Shown here: piece after piece, positions 13,263 through 13,403 of the stretch | How the letters are laid out: each line of letters begins with the position of its first letter | How positions within the stretch are numbered: position 1 is the first letter of the stretch | DNA from: Oribacterium sp. | Lineage (GTDB): Bacteria > Bacillota_A > Clostridia > Lachnospirales > Lachnospiraceae | Direction of reading: 5' to 3' | DNA: 13,403 nucleotides | NCBI GenBank assembly: GCA_017940955.1 | Contig: JAGAXP010000154.1 | Location: 1-13,403, forward strand | The notes under the pieces: generated by a model | What the model was told of the DNA's origin: nothing | Database searches by the model: none | Seen by the model: only the letters and a program-made list of their open reading frames with translations | Made by a program: the position numbers and the translations under genes

Positions 13263-13403
13263 ATGAAACATATCGTTGTTGATCTTGAGATGAATTATGT
13301 CGCAAAGAAATCAGATGCAAGAAGGATCTGCAGGATGGAAACTATAGAAATAGGAGCAGTCATGCTTGATGATAATCTTCAGGAGATATCAGCATTCAGG
13401 ACC
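13263..13403 (+). CDS. 3'-5' exonuclease of the DEDDh (KapD-like) type, N-terminal part
   Basis: The frame opens at ATG 13263 behind a strong AGGAGG (13251-13256) and runs off the window after 47 residues. The start IVVDLEMN carries the first motif (ExoI; Asp7, Glu9) of DEDD exonucleases. It is followed by the arrangement RRICRMETIEIGAVMLDDN and ISAFRT, as in KapD/ERI-1-like proteins, where the ETIEIGAV segment is highly typical. Such enzymes remove nucleotides from the 3' end of DNA or RNA. The remaining motifs lie outside the window, so catalytic completeness cannot be judged. It appears to be a separate unit with its own CATAAT box and ribosome site. Confidence 0.85.
   Translation, partial: MKHIVVDLEMNYVAKKSDARRICRMETIEIGAVMLDDNLQEISAFRT

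Noticed and set aside
1..13403. CRISPR array, tRNA, rRNA, insertion sequence, integrase, relaxase, coupling protein or attachment site
   Set aside because: I looked for regular repeat-spacer structure, tRNA-like cloverleaf sequence, transposase or recombinase motifs and relaxase motifs and saw none in this window.

Overview
The window looks like a stretch of a low-GC Firmicute, most likely a motile member of the Lachnospiraceae of the Butyrivibrio/Pseudobutyrivibrio kind. This is inferred from the AT-rich codon use, AGGAGG-type ribosome sites, a flagellin tail, a choline-binding-repeat secreted protein and a Gram-positive type IV secretion (T4SS) module; nothing in the sequence fixes the genus. 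Most of the window reads as part of a conjugative element (integrative element or plasmid). No integrase, relaxase, coupling protein or attachment site is visible, so the element type cannot be decided.

Layout. Positions 1-273 hold the C-terminal 90 residues of a flagellin. Positions 354-908 encode a secreted protein with cell-wall-binding repeats, followed by a strong terminator. Two unrecognised proteins converge at about 1.6 kb (1078-1602 plus strand, 1661-2137 minus strand). Positions 2300-3421 encode a shortened DnaG-type primase. Positions 3524-5104 encode an AAA-ATPase fused to a PD-(D/E)XK nuclease-like domain. This gene has its own extended -10 promoter, a leader with two mutually exclusive hairpins and its own terminator, so it looks like a self-contained insert. 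A small charged protein follows (5366-5662). The T4SS core then runs VirB2-like pilin (5724-6071), VirB6/TrbL-like channel (6138-7460), PrgI/VirB3-like protein (7477-7962) and VirB4 ATPase (7986-10721), which is the usual Gram-positive order. Downstream come a Lar-type zinc-finger protein (10922-11296), a signal peptidase I carrying an inserted zinc ribbon (11300-11983), an unrecognised protein built of two tandem modules (12169-12822), a three-helix membrane protein (12833-13132) and the start of a DEDDh exonuclease (from 13263).

How the parts fit. The pilin, VirB6, PrgI and VirB4 would form the membrane channel and its motor. The primase could prime the transferred strand, the Lar-type protein could protect incoming DNA from restriction, and the signal peptidase could mature the pilin and VirB6 precursors, both of which have clear signal peptides. 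These roles are inferred from families and neighbourhood.

The most striking feature outside the genes is a CATAAT box, mostly extended as CATAATTAT, in the intergenic regions before seven positions. In four cases it lies 44-49 nt before the start codon, and none has a good -35 hexamer. Two of these regions (before 5366 and 12169) align without gaps over 39 nt. This suggests a shared promoter class or regulator for the element.
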